64,000 nt of DNA from Balaenoptera acutorostrata (GCF_949987535.1 NC_080065.1:39905239-39969238); one strand, 5' to 3'. Positions 36,121-46,780 are shown, counted from the first letter of the stretch. Notes: generated by a model not told the origin, from the letters alone. Numbers and translations: made by a program.

Positions 36121-38187
36121 CTTCAAGATGGTGGAAGAGTAAGACGTGGAGATCACCTTCCTCCCCACAAATACATCAGAAATACATCTACATGTGGAAC
36201 AACTCCTATAGAACACCTTCTGAATGCTGACAGAAGACCTCGGACCTCCCAAAAGGCAAGAAACTCCCCACGTACCTGGGTAGAGCAAAAGAAAGAAAAG
36301 AAAAAAGAAAAAACAGAGACAAAAGAATAGGGACAGGACCTGCACCACTGGGAGGGAGATGTGAAGGAGGAAAAGTTTCCACACACTAGGAAGCCCCTTC
36401 ACGTGGAGACGAGGGGTGGTGGGGGGGAAGCTTTGGAGCCACGGAGGAGAGTGCAGCGACAGGGGTGCAGGGGTCAAAGTGGAGAGATTCCCGCACAGAG
36501 GATTGGTGCCGACCAGCACTCACCAGCCTGAGAGGCTTGTCTGCTCATCTGCCTGGGCGGGTGGGGGCTGGGAGCTGAGGCTCGGGCATTGGAGGTCAGA
36601 TCTCAGGGAGAGGACTGGGGTTGGCTGTGTGAACACAGCCTGAAGGGGGCTAGTGTGCCACAGCTAGCCGGGATGGAGTCCAGGAAAAAGTCTGGACCTG
36701 CCTAAGAGGCAAGAGACCATTGTTTCGGGGTGCATGAGGAAAGGGGATTCAGAGCACTGCCTAAACGAGCTCCAGAGATAGGCGCGAGCTGCGGCTATCA
36801 GCGTGGACACCAGAGACGGGCATGAGATGCTAAGGCTGCTGCTGCCACCACCAAGAGGCCTATGTGCAAGCACAGGTCACTATCCACACCTCCCCTCCCA
36901 GAGCCTGTGCAGCCTGCCACTGCCAGGGTCCCATGAGCCAGGGACAACTTCCCTGGGAGAACATACAGCGTGCCTCAGGCTGCTGCAATGTCACACTGGC
37001 CGCTGCCGCCACAGGCTTGCCCCACATTCCGTACCCCTCCCTCTCCTGCCGTGAGTGAGCAGGAGCCCCCGAGTCAGCTGCTCCTTTAACCCCGTCCTGT
37101 CTGAGTGAAGAAAACACACCCTAAGGCGACCTACACACAGAGGCGGGGCCAAATCCAAAGCTGAACCCCGGGAGCTGTGTGAACAAAGAAGAGAAAGGGA
37201 AATCTCTCCCAGCAGCCTCAGGAGCAGCAGATTAAATCTCCACAATCAACTTGATGTACTCTGCATCTGTGGAATACCTAGATAGACAATGAATCATCCC
37301 AAAATTGAGGCAGTGGACTTTGGGAGCAATGATATATATATATATTTTTCCTTTTTCTCTTTTTGTGAGTGTGTATGTGTATGCTTCTTTGTGTGATTTT
37401 GTCTGTATAGCTTTGCTTTTACCATTTGTCCTAGGGTCTGTCTGTCTGTCCGGTTTTTTTTGTTTGTTTGTTTGTTTTTTTTAGTATACTTTTTAGCACT
37501 TGTTAGCATTGGTGGATTTGTTTTTTGGTTTGGTTGCTCTCTTCTTTCTTTCTTTCTTTTTTTTCTTCTTTTCTATATTTTTATTACTTTTTAATTGTTT
37601 TTTTATTTTTAATATTTTTTTTTAATTTCAATAACTTTATTTTATTTTTTCTTTCTTTCTTTCTTTTTTTTTTCTCCCTTTTCTTCTGAGCCGTGTGGCA
37701 TGCAGGGTCTTGGTGCGCCAGTCAGGTGTCAGGCCTGTGCCTCTGAGGTGGGAGAACCGAGTTCAAGACTTTGGTCCACCAGAGACCTCCCAGCTCCATG
37801 TAATATCAGATGGTGAAAGCTCTCCCAGAGATGTCCATCTTAAGGCTAAGACCCAGCTCCATTCAACAACCAGCAAGCTACAGTGCTGGACACCCTATGC
37901 CAAACAACTGGCAAGACAGGAACACAACCCCACCCATTAGCAGAGAGGCTGCCTAAAATCATAATAAGGTCACAGACACCCCCAAAACACCACCGGACAC
38001 AGTCCTGCCCACCAGAAAGACAAGAGTCAGCCTCATCCATCAGAACACAGGCACCAGTCCCCTCCACCAGGAAGCCTACACAACCCACTGAACCAACCTT
38101 AGCCACTGGGGCAGACACCAAAAACAATGGGAACTACGAACCTGCAGCCTGTGAAAAGGAGATCCCCAAAACAGTAAGTTAAGCAAA
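36121..38187 (+). promoter_or_regulatory. L1 5' UTR with internal promoter region
   Basis: Starts 'cttcaagatggtggaagagt', as L1 5' ends do. Positions 36400-37250 are the most GC- and CpG-rich part of the window outside SINEs, as expected for an L1 RNA polymerase II promoter region. Positions 37320-37690 are strongly T-rich. Several open frames on both strands (up to 147 codons at 36076-36519, minus) are by-products of this composition. Many CpG sites appear already changed to TpG or CpA. Promoter activity is known for the family, not shown here. Confidence 0.8.
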
Positions 38188-39084
38188 ATGAGAAGACAGA
38201 GAAACACACAGCAGATGAAGGAGCAAGGTAAAACCCCACCAGACCAAACAAATGAAGAGGAAATAGGAAATCCACATGAAAAAGAATTCAGAGTAATGAT
38301 AGTAAAGATGATCCAAAATCTTGGAAATAGAATGGAGAAAACACAGGAAAGGTTTAACAAGGACCTAGAAGAAGTAAGGAGCAAACAAACAATGATAAAC
38401 AACACAATAAATGAAATTAAAAATTCTCTAGAAGGAATCAATAGCATAATAACTGAGGCAGAAGAATGGATAAGTGACCTGGAAGATAAAATTGTGGAAA
38501 TAACTACTGCAGAGCAGAATAAAACAAAAAAAAAAGAATGAAAGGAATTGAGGACAGTCTCAGAGACCTGTGAAACAACATTTAGTGCACCAACATTCGA
38601 ATTATAGGGGTCCCAGAAGAAGAAGAGAAAAAGAAAGGGACTGAGAAAATATTTGAAGAGACTAAAGTTGAAAACTTCCCTAATATGGGAAAGGAAATAG
38701 TCAATCAAGTCCAGGAATCACAGAGTGCCATACAGGATAAATCCAAGGAGAAACATGCCAAGACACATATTAATCAAACTATCAAAAATTAAATACAAAG
38801 AAAAAATATTAAAAGCAACAATGGAAAAACAACAAATAACATAAAAGGGAATCCCCTTAAGGTTAACAGCTGATCTTTCAGGAGAAACTCTGCAAGCCAG
38901 AAGGGAGAGACAGGACATATTTAAAGTGATGAAAGGGAAGAACCTACAACCAAGATTACTCTACCCAGCAAGGGTCTCATTCAGATTCAACAGAGAAATT
39001 AAAACCTTTACAGACAAGCAAAAGCTAAGAGAATTCAGCACCACCAAGCCAGCTTTACAACAAATGCTAAAGGAACTTCTCTAG
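38188..39084 (+). pseudogene. L1 ORF1 protein pseudogene
   Basis: The first 117 codons are open (38188-38541): an N-terminal basic part, then the coiled coil (MIQNLGNRMEKTQERF, INNTINEIKNSLEGINSII, EEWISDLEDKI). After an A-run at 38524-38536 the frame shifts. An in-frame stop follows near 38570, and the RNA-binding part (IRIIGVPEEEEKKKG) and the C-terminal domain (to TTKPALQQMLKELL, stop at 39082-39084) lie in broken frames. The family protein is an RNA chaperone that coats L1 RNA. Not functional here. Confidence 0.9.
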
Positions 39085-39142
39085 GCAGGAAACACAAGAG
39101 AAGGAAAAGACCTACAATAACAAACCCCAAACAATTAAGAAA

Positions 39143-40648
39143 ATGGTAATAGGAACATACATATCGATAATTACCTTAAATGTAAATGGATTAAATGCTC
39201 CAACCAAAAGACATAGACTGCCTGAATCAATACAGAAGCAAGACCCGTATACTATATGGTTATATGTATATAGTATGACTATACTACCCAAAGCAATCTA
39301 CAAATTCAATGCAATCCCTATCAAACTACCAATGCCATTTTCACAGAACCAGAACAAAAAATTTCACAATTTATATGGAAACTCAAAAGACCCTGAACAG
39401 CTAAAGCAATCTTGAGAAAGAAAAACGGAGCTGGAAGAATCAGGCTCCCAACTTCAGACTATATTACAAAGCTACACTAACCAAGACAGTATGGTACTGG
39501 CACAAAAACAGAAATATAGATCAATGGAACAGGATAGAAAGCCCAGAGATAAACCCATGCACATATGGTCAACTAATCTATGACAAAGGAGGCAAGGATA
39601 TACAATGGAGAAAAGACAGTCTCTTCAATAAGTGGTGCTGGGAAAACTGGACAGCTACGTGTAAAAAATGAAATTAGAACACTCCCTAACACCATACACA
39701 AAAATAAGCTCAAAATGGATTAAAGACCTAAATGTAAGGCCAGACAGTATCAAACTCTTAGAGGAAAACATAAGCAGAACACTCTATGACATAAATCACA
39801 GCAAGATCCTTTTTGACCCAGCTCCTAGAGAAATGGAAATAAAAACACAAATAAACAAATGGGACCTAATGAAACTTAAAAGCTTTTGCACAGCAAAGGA
39901 AACCATAAACAAGACCAAAAGACAACCCTCAGAATGGGAGAAAATATTTGCAAATGAAGCAACTGACAAAGGATTATCTCCAAGGTTTACAAGCAGCTCA
40001 TGCAGCTCAATATCAAAAAAACAAACAACCCAATCCAAAAATGGGCAGAAGACCTAAATAGACATTTCTCCAAAGAAGATATACAGATTGCCAACAAACA
40101 CATGAAAGAATGCTCAACATCATTAATCATTAGAGAAATGCAAATCAAAAGTACAATGAGGTATCACCTCACATCATTCAGAATGGCCATCATCAAAAAA
40201 TCTACAAACAATAAATGCTGGAGAGGGTGTGGAGGAAAGGGAACCCTCTTGCACTGTTGGTGGAAATGTAAATTGATACAGCCACTATGGAGAACAGTAT
40301 GGAGGTTCTTTAAAAAACTAAAAATAGAACTACCATATGACCCAGCAATCCCACTATGGGCATATACCCTGAGAAAACCATAATTCAAAAGAGTCATGTA
40401 CCACAATGTTCATTGCAGCTCTATTTACAATAGCCAGGATATGGAAGCAACCTAAGTGTCCACTGACAGATTATTGGATAAAGAAGATGTGGCACATATA
40501 TACAATGGAATATTACTCAGCCATAAAAAGAAACAAAATTGAGTTATTTGTAGTGAGGTGGATGGACCTAGAGTCTGTCATACAGAGTGAAGTAAGTTAG
40601 AAAGAGAAAAACAAATACTGTATGCTAACACATATATATGGAATCTAA
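39143..40648 (+). pseudogene. L1 ORF2 pseudogene with internal deletion
   Basis: The frame opens correctly with MVIGTYISIITLNVNGLN, the start of the endonuclease domain, but after about 35 residues jumps at 39251-39274 to the region well past the reverse transcriptase (MTILPKAIYKFNAIPIKLP). The rest of the endonuclease and the whole RT are missing; by comparison with the usual ORF2 length I estimate a loss of about 2.5 kb. The C-terminal part keeps [18 protein letters not shown] (about 40219-40272) and ends GI-stop at 40646-40648. Frameshifts at about 39410, 39985 and 40385, and a premature TAG at 40598, also break it. Confidence 0.9.
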
Positions 40649-41000
40649 AAAGAAAAAAAAGTAGTTCTGAGGAACCTAGGGGCAGGACAGGAATAAAGAT
40701 GCAGATGTAGAGAATGGACTTGAGGACATGGGGAATGGGCAGTGTAAGCTGGGATGAAGTGAGAGAGTGGCATGGACTTATATATACTACCAAATGTAAA
40801 AGAATTAGCTAGTGGGAAGCAGCCGCATAGCACAGGGAGATCAACTCCGTGCTTTGTGACCACCTAGAGGGGTGGGATATGGAGGGTGGGAGGGAGACGC
40901 AAGAGGGAGGAGATATGTGGATATATGTATATGTATAGCTGATTCACTTTGTTATAAAGCAGAAACTAACACACCATTGTAAAGCAATTATACTCCAATA
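40649..41000 (+). repeat. L1 3' UTR with polypurine tract and poly(A) signal
   Basis: Contains the G-rich tract near 40866-40915 that is conserved in L1 3' UTRs, 'gattcactttgttataaagc', and the AATAAA signal in 'actccaataaagatgttaaa'. Confidence 0.9.
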
Positions 41001-41282
41001 AAGATGTTAAAAATATTTTTAAAAAATTTATACTATTATGTATAAAATAAATAAATAAAATAAGCCACAAGAATATACTGTATAACACAGGGAATATAAC
41101 CAATATTTTATAATTATTATAAATGGAATATAACCTTTACAAATTTTGAATCACTATGTTATACACCTGTAACTTACAGAATAGTGTGTATCAAATACAT
41201 CTCAAAAAAACAAATTTGTGTATATATTTGTGCGACTATATATTACGTTCATAAATTAATATGAGTATATAATATAAAAAGT
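41001..41282 (+). repeat. Older L1 3'-end sequence inside the young insertion
   Basis: 'gaatatactgtataacacag', 'ttttgaatcactatgttata' and 'cacctgtaacttacagaata' follow the order of an L1 3' UTR more diverged than the element before it. It lies inside the target duplication of the young L1. Confidence 0.6.
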
Positions 41283-41293
41283 ATTATCCTTCA

Positions 41294-41599
41294 GTAGTGA
41301 GGGAAAAATGAAAGCCCCTTTAGTGTCTCAAATTCACAGCCAAGTTTGTGAACAACTGGTTTAGGTAAAGTTTGCTTAGATGGCAAGAATATATGGAAGG
41401 ATTCTTATAAAAAGCTTTAGTCAACAATGTTTTACTTAAATTTGTCCACAGTCCTCTCTACTGTTGACAACTAAAGAAGATTCTGGCCTTGTGAACTCAG
41501 TTTTTTCCCTTCCCCTCCCTTTTAGGAGCTACCTACATAGCAGAAAGAGAAAGAGAAGGTAGAAAAGAAGGCTGATCAAGACTTAGAGCATTTCTCTTT
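41294..41599. other. Unassigned sequence
   Basis: Nothing beyond a short L1M-like edge at 41283-41315. Confidence 0.5.
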
Positions 41600-41917
41600 A
41601 TTTTTTTCTTTCTCTCACATTTCCTTCCTTCCTCTTTCGCCCCTCCCTCACTCCTTCCCTCTCTCCCTCCGTCTTTCTTTCCTTCTTTCATTCTTTTTTT
41701 CCTTCCTTCCTTCCTTCCTTTCTTTCTTTCTTTCTTTCTTCCTTCCTTCCTTCCTTCCTTCCTTCCTTCCTTCCTTCCTTCCTTTCTTTCTTTCTTTCTT
41801 TCTTTTCTTTCTTTTCTTTCTTTCTTTCCTTCCTTCTCCCTTCCTCCCTCCTTCCCTCCCTTCCTCCCTCCCTCCCTCCCTTCCTTCCTTCCTTCCTTCC
41901 TTCCTTCCTTTCTTTCT
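41600..41917. repeat. Long polypyrimidine (TTCC/TTTC/CCTT)n microsatellite
   Basis: More than 300 bp of almost pure C/T on the plus strand, made of blocks of TTCC, TTTC, CTTTT and CCTCC units. The minus-strand open frame of K, E, R and G residues (41688-41930) is a product of this repeat, not a protein. Confidence 0.97.
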
Positions 41918-42003
41918 TAGAAACTAGCATGAAAGTAGTAGCTGTATATGAGGAAAACTTATGGGCAAGAAAGGAGTTTTCAAATAAGTGTTGCTGTGAA
42001 GTA

Positions 42004-42692
42004 CGGTAAGTCCCCTACATACGAACCTTCAAGTTGCAAACTTTCAAAGGTGCTAACATGTGTTCACATGTCCAATCACATAAGTTAGTTCTATTTTAGG
42101 AGGCACTGTTACTTTTTGAGGCACAAGACCCGAATATAGAATGGTACACGAAGGTTGGAGCAGCACGTGTTCAGAATGCAATCCAGTGCTACCATGTCAT
42201 CTATGATGAGAAATAAAGAGCTAGTACCCAGACATCACTGGATCATTTTTTCAAGAGGGTAGATAGAATTGAATACAATAAGGAACCAGAACCTGTGCCA
42301 TCAACATCAGGAAGGAGTGAAATTTCAGCTTGCCCTCTGTCTCCTATTGCTGATGATCCTTCAGCTCTACCATCTCCCACCTCATCTCCCTCCTCCAGTC
42401 AGTAACTCTTCTTGCCTGTGCACTTGATGCCACCCGCTGTATGCCAGCTGTTGTACTGTACTATTGTACTTTTCACAGTAGTGTACTGTAAGATTAAAAA
42501 CGTTTTCTTTATTTTTGTGTTTGTTTTTTATGTATTATTTGTGTGAAAAGTATTATAAACCTATTACAGTACAGTACTATATAGGTGATTGTGTTAGTTG
42601 GGTACCTAGGCTAACTTTGTTGGACTTACGAACAAATTGGACTTATAAACATGCTCTTGGAATGGAACTCATTGTATGAAGGGGACTTACTG
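42004..42692 (+). mobile_element. Tigger (pogo-like) DNA transposon, internally deleted
   Basis: Terminal repeats match: cggtaagtcccctacatacg at 42004 and, reversed, cagtaagtccccttcataca ending at 42692. The element is flanked by TA dinucleotides (42002-42003, 42693-42694). The 5' untranslated part jumps directly into the transposase C-terminus, so most of the gene is gone. Length 689 bp. Confidence 0.88.
42178..42405 (+). pseudogene. Tigger transposase C-terminal remnant
   Basis: A readable but stop-containing frame gives SLDHFFKRVDRIEYNKE, PEPVPSTSGRSEISACP and SPTSSPSSSQ followed by TAA, typical of the acidic and serine/proline-rich C-terminus of jerky/Tigger transposases. The DNA-binding and DDE catalytic domains are absent. 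Small indels or stops near 42215 break the upstream part. Confidence 0.8.
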
Positions 42693-42694
42693 TA

Positions 42695-43859
42695 TATCCA
42701 CTTAATGGTGTTCAAATGATTTAAGACATAAGTTGAGTTACCTTTTACTTATTGCTCTGTGTTCTATCTCTGCTGTAACACTGGACCAGTGGGTAATGGC
42801 TCAGTAATTTTATGGTAAAGATATATCTCACAGTAATTCTCACAAGATTTTTTCCTAGTTTGTTGAAACCACCACATGCTCATGAAGATTGCCATAATCA
42901 TGCAGTTGATATGGATGAAAGTTTTGAGTGTGAATTGTGATAGGTTCAGGGCTGCCTCTCCTTGGTTTGGCAAGGCCATGGCAAAAACATCTCTTGGAAG
43001 GGGCTGCTTCACACCACTTAACATATCATCTGCATCATGTTTATTGCCATAATAATTTGACCACAGGAATGTCAATAGATTGCTCAAAGTATTTCTAGAA
43101 AATTGAACAGTTTTGAAAAAATATTTATCTCATAAGATGGATTATATTGTCATTCTATCTGCATCCAGTTGTACAAGTTTATCTAAAAGCTAAAAATGTG
43201 CCTTGAACTTCAAAGGGTCAAAAATAGAAGAATTTCAGCAACTAGTCAAGCATTGTTTCTTTTCTTTCCCTCATTTGCTTGTTTTGATTTTACTTATTTA
43301 ATGGATGACTTGTAGGATTATGGAATGCATTGGCCTTGTTTACCTTCAGAGTTTTAAACTTATGTGGTCTTCTATTTGCTTCTCTTTTGTGGGAGGGGTT
43401 GTAGAGACAAAAAGACTGAGCTCATTCCTGATGATAAAGCTTCTTTTTTGACTTTTTCATTGCTTTAACCATAGAAACAGAAGCCCTAAACAGGAAGCCG
43501 AAGCCCTAAGCTAGAGCAGGCTGAGGAGTTGGGTCTCTTAGCAGGAGTGATACAGTGCTGGAGTGAATCATATTGTCGTCATTGAGCCCTTAATCCAGAT
43601 GGAAATTCTTTTTCTCATCACTCAGTGTAAGGGGTTGGAGAAATCTGGGAAATTTGGTCATTTGCTCATTTCCTCTGCATAGGATTAAGTCATGTTATTG
43701 AAATAACAAGTAAACCTTCTAAAAGTGCATAGACACACATACACACATAACCTTATTTAATCTTTAAAAACTGTTAAATTATATAATTGATATAAACCAA
43801 AGAATATATATGTAAAGTAGGTTAATTATGTAGCATAATAAAAAGTGCTCAGATATGAA
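42695..43859. other. Unassigned sequence; open frame at 42764-43132 on minus strand
   Basis: About 120 stop-free codons on the minus strand; discussed in the findings. The remainder shows nothing that I recognise. A short CA-rich patch lies near 43730-43750. Confidence 0.45.
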
Positions 43860-43869
43860 ATCAAAGTCA

Positions 43870-44594
43870 ATGAAGGCTCATGTATTCCTCTCCTATCACA
43901 ATCCCTTACTCCTCCTACGACCACTATCCTGAATATTATCACTACCTTGCTATAAAAAGTAGTTTTTCTACCATGTATGAATTCCTAAGCCAGTTGAGCT
44001 TTATAAAAAATAGTGTTATCATATATTGTCTTCTAGGGCTTGTTTATTCTATCAATATTGTATTTCTACAATTTATTTGTGGCTTTGTGTGTAGCCATAA
44101 ATTCATTCTATATTGTTCTACAGAGTGAGTATAGCATAATTTATTCATTTACCTGTGGATGCTGAAGGGCATTTCAGTTTCTGTTGTTTTGCAATTATAA
44201 ATAATATTGCTTCTCTGAAGATTCCCGTACATATTTTCTGGAATATATATATGTATTCTGGTGCTCATGTGCAAACATTTCTCTGGGAGTGAAATCACTG
44301 TTTTAAGACATAAAAAGTTCCACTTTACAAGGTAGTGCCTAATTATTTTCCCAAAATGCCATAACAAATTTGCTTTCCCATGGATAGTATGTATGAGTTC
44401 CTATTGATCCATCCTCATTGCACTCTAGTACTTGATAATATTCGACTTCTTAGTTCTTGCCAATGTAGTGGATATAAAATGGTGTCGCATAGTCTTATTT
44501 TAAATTTATGTGATTATTACTGAGAATGTACATTTTCTTTGTTTGTATATTTACATTTATATTCACTATTGTGGGGAATGTCTGTTTTATTTTT
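43870..44594 (-). repeat. Ancient L1M (3' half), part of a split element
   Basis: Reverse-oriented L1 ORF2 end and 3' UTR: 'tttgcaattataaataatat', 'tctctgggagtgaaatcact', 'ggtagtgcctaattattttc', 'gccaatgtagtggatataaa'. Continues after later insertions at about 45955. Confidence 0.75.
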
Positions 44595-44609
44595 GATGAT
44601 TTTCTTCTT

Positions 44610-44904
44610 TTTTAATTTTTATTTATTTATTTATTTATTTTTGGCTGTGTTGGGTCTTTGTTTCTGTGCGCGGGCTTTCTCTAGTTGCAGCGAGCGGGGG
44701 CCGCTCTTCATCGCGGTACGCGGGCCTCTCACTATCGCGGCCTCTCTTGCTGCGGAGCACAGGCTCCAGTCGCGCAGGTTCAGTAGTTGTTGCTCACGGG
44801 CCTAGTTGCTCTGCGGCATGTGGGATCCTCCCAGACCAGGGCTCGAACCCATGTCCCCTGCACTAGCAGGCGGACTCTCAACCACTGCGCCACCAGGGAA
44901 GCCC
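44610..44904 (-). mobile_element. CHR SINE
   Basis: Reverse-oriented CHR SINE, inserted into the L1M. Target duplication tgatgattttctt with flanking T/C at 44595-44609 and 44905-44920. Its tail reads as (TTTA)n on the plus strand. Confidence 0.93.
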
Positions 44905-45049
44905 TGATGATTTTCTTTTTCTTTTTTTTTTTTTTAAGGTACAGACTAGCAGTAAATCTTTAATTTTGTCAACTTTTTTCTTTCTTTTTTTTAGCTCATT
45001 AGCAACAGTTTAAAGCATGAATGATTTCTTTTAAGTCCTTCCTATTTTT

Positions 45050-45414
45050 TTTTTTTTTTTTAAATCATCTAATTGGTTAAAGGAGAGGGGATCGATGGGA
45101 ACGTCATTTCTTTTATTTATTTATTTTTGTCTGTATTGGGTCTTCGGTTCGTGCGAGGGCTTTCTCCAGTTGCGGCAAGCGGGGGCCACTCTTCATCGCG
45201 GTGCGGGGACCGCTCTTCATCGCGGTGCGCAGGCCTTTCTCCATCGCGGCCCCTCCCGTTGCGGGGCACAGGCTCCAGACGCGCAGGCTCAGCAATTGTG
45301 GCTCACGGGCCCAGCTGCTCCGTGGCATGTGGGATCTTCCCAGACCAGGGCTCGAACCCGTGTCCCCTGCATTAGCAGGCAGATTCTCAACCACTGCGCC
45401 ACCAGGGAAGCCCC
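45050..45414 (-). mobile_element. CHR SINE carrying extra 3' sequence
   Basis: Reverse-oriented SINE body at about 45109-45414. Between its own (TTTA)n tail and the terminal poly-T (45046-45061) lie 47 bp of non-SINE sequence (45062-45108). Exact target duplication agtccttcctattttt (45034-45049, 45415-45430) encloses everything, so SINE and extra sequence inserted together. Confidence 0.92.
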
Positions 45415-45430
45415 AGTCCTTCCTATTTTT

Positions 45431-45774
45431 AAGGGCCATTTCTAATCAAAGTCAGTTTTCCAATCTCTGATTTTTTTCTCCAAAGTAATAAATCCCTTTA
45501 ATGCATCTCCAATAAAAATTTTTTAAAAAAGGAGTCTACAGGCATTGTGACAAGATGGTTCTAAAATTCACTTGAAAGAATAAATAAGTGAAAACCCATG
45601 AAGCAGTATGGCATTTTACTTATGGGTAGATATATATGAAGTTAAATTTTAAAACATGGACTGGAAGGTTCCATGTCCAATTCATGTTTGTGGTCACTTC
45701 TAAGCAGGGAGGAAGGGGAGTGGGCCAGGGACTTGGGATCAATCTCTTACATTTTTTTCTTTTTTCACACATAC
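45431..45774. other. Unassigned sequence
   Basis: 'gtgacaagatggttctaaaa' and 'gcagtatggcattttactta' may be an L1M scrap, plus strand. Not firm. Confidence 0.35.
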
Positions 45775-45835
45775 ACACTGTAATTTATTTTTACAAGAGA
45801 TAAATAGACTGACACCAAGCATTGTACATGAATGA
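45775..45835 (-). repeat. Unassigned retroposed 3'-end cassette, copy A
   Basis: On the minus strand it reads 'caatgcttggtgtcagtcta', 'tttatctcttgtaaaaataa', then 'attacagtgtgtatgtgtg' and an A-run, like an mRNA or retroposon 3' end with an AATAAA signal. Nearly the same sequence occurs at 55432-55497. It may extend rightwards to about 45955. Confidence 0.6.
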
Positions 45836-45954
45836 CCACAACAAAAGCACAATGATTGCAATGACCAAACATGAAACACACTCATACTATGTCAGAATAT
45901 TGACATTCAGTCCAGTAATCCTCCACTGTAACAGCTCCTTTACTTTGCAGTGAA

Positions 45955-46780
45955 AATTGATTTGTATATTCTTTGCCTCTTATTGGCCATTTTATCTTAT
46001 CATTTTATAGTCTTTTATATATTATGGCTCTACTGTTTCTTTGTTAGTTTTGTGCTGCAAAGAACATGTCTCAATTTTACCTGTATCTTTTTTTTACTTT
46101 GTCTTTTGACTAACAGAAATTCTTAATTTTAATGTAATCTTATTAATCGACCTACTTTCTTTGTTAGAATTTTTTTCATTGTATCTAATTTAATGCATTC
46201 TTTCCTACTCAAGGTCATGGGTATTCTACTATGGTTTCTTTAAATTTTAAAGTTTTCCTTTCATATTAGTTTTTAACCCATTAGAAATTAATTTTTATAA
46301 ATAGCACAAGTAAGAAATAAATTTTGGTTTTCCCATATGATCTTATCATCAGTGGTCCTAGAACTTATTTTTTTTAAGGGCTCAACATTTCCTCAGGGAG
46401 TTATAATCCATTTCTGTCATTTGTCTCATATTCCCATATCCTTATATGTAGGAGTTTGTTTCTCTCCTCTCTATTCATGCTAGTCAATTTGTCTATCCTA
46501 TGCCAATACCACACTGACTTAATTATTACAGTTTTGCAATAAACATTGATATTTCATGTGGCACAACATATCATATTTTTATCCTTCTTTAGCAATGCTT
46601 TGATTATTCCTTTTTTGTGCACATAAACTTAGTATCAACTTGTCAAATTCTTTGTAAAGTCCTATTACAATTTAGACAAATAACTCCAAAAGTCAGTTTA
46701 AGAGGTGACATCTTTAAAACACTGAGGATTCTTACCCCAAAAGCTGGTTGTCACATAGCATTTCTGATACAGATGGTGTT
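45955..46780 (-). repeat. Ancient L1M ORF2 (reverse-oriented continuation)
   Basis: 'ttatatattatggctctact', 'ttgtctatcctatgccaata', 'ccacactgacttaattatta', 'atcaacttgtcaaattcttt' follow reversed ORF2 from its last third towards the region just after the RT. Confidence 0.75.

Larger units (their letters stand above)
36114..41282 (+). mobile_element. Young L1 with complete 5' end, internally deleted, plus extra 3' sequence
   Basis: The element holds a 5' UTR (about 36121-38187), ORF1 (38188-39084, broken), ORF2 (39143-40648, with a large internal deletion), a 3' UTR ending in AATAAA at about 40998, and then 285 bp of older L1-like sequence. Exact attatccttca copies flank it at 36103-36113 and 41283-41293. 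It is one of only a few kinds of copies that keep the promoter end. It is inactive because of the ORF1 frameshift and stops and the ORF2 deletion. Confidence 0.88.

Noticed and set aside
36076..36519. 147-codon minus-strand frame
   Set aside because: Lies across the L1 5' UTR start in antisense; no domain and it spans the insertion boundary.
38076..38708. 210-codon minus-strand frame resembling a membrane protein
   Set aside because: Antisense of the purine-rich L1 ORF1; the hydrophobic residues are a composition effect.
41688..41930. Lysine/glutamate/arginine-rich 80-codon frame
   Set aside because: Pure product of the TTCC/TTTC microsatellite read on the minus strand.
45073..45470. Several overlapping 90-116-codon frames on both strands
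   Set aside because: Reading frames through the GC-rich CHR SINE; the same peptides (for example ARAFSSCGERGPLF-like) recur at every CHR copy in the window.
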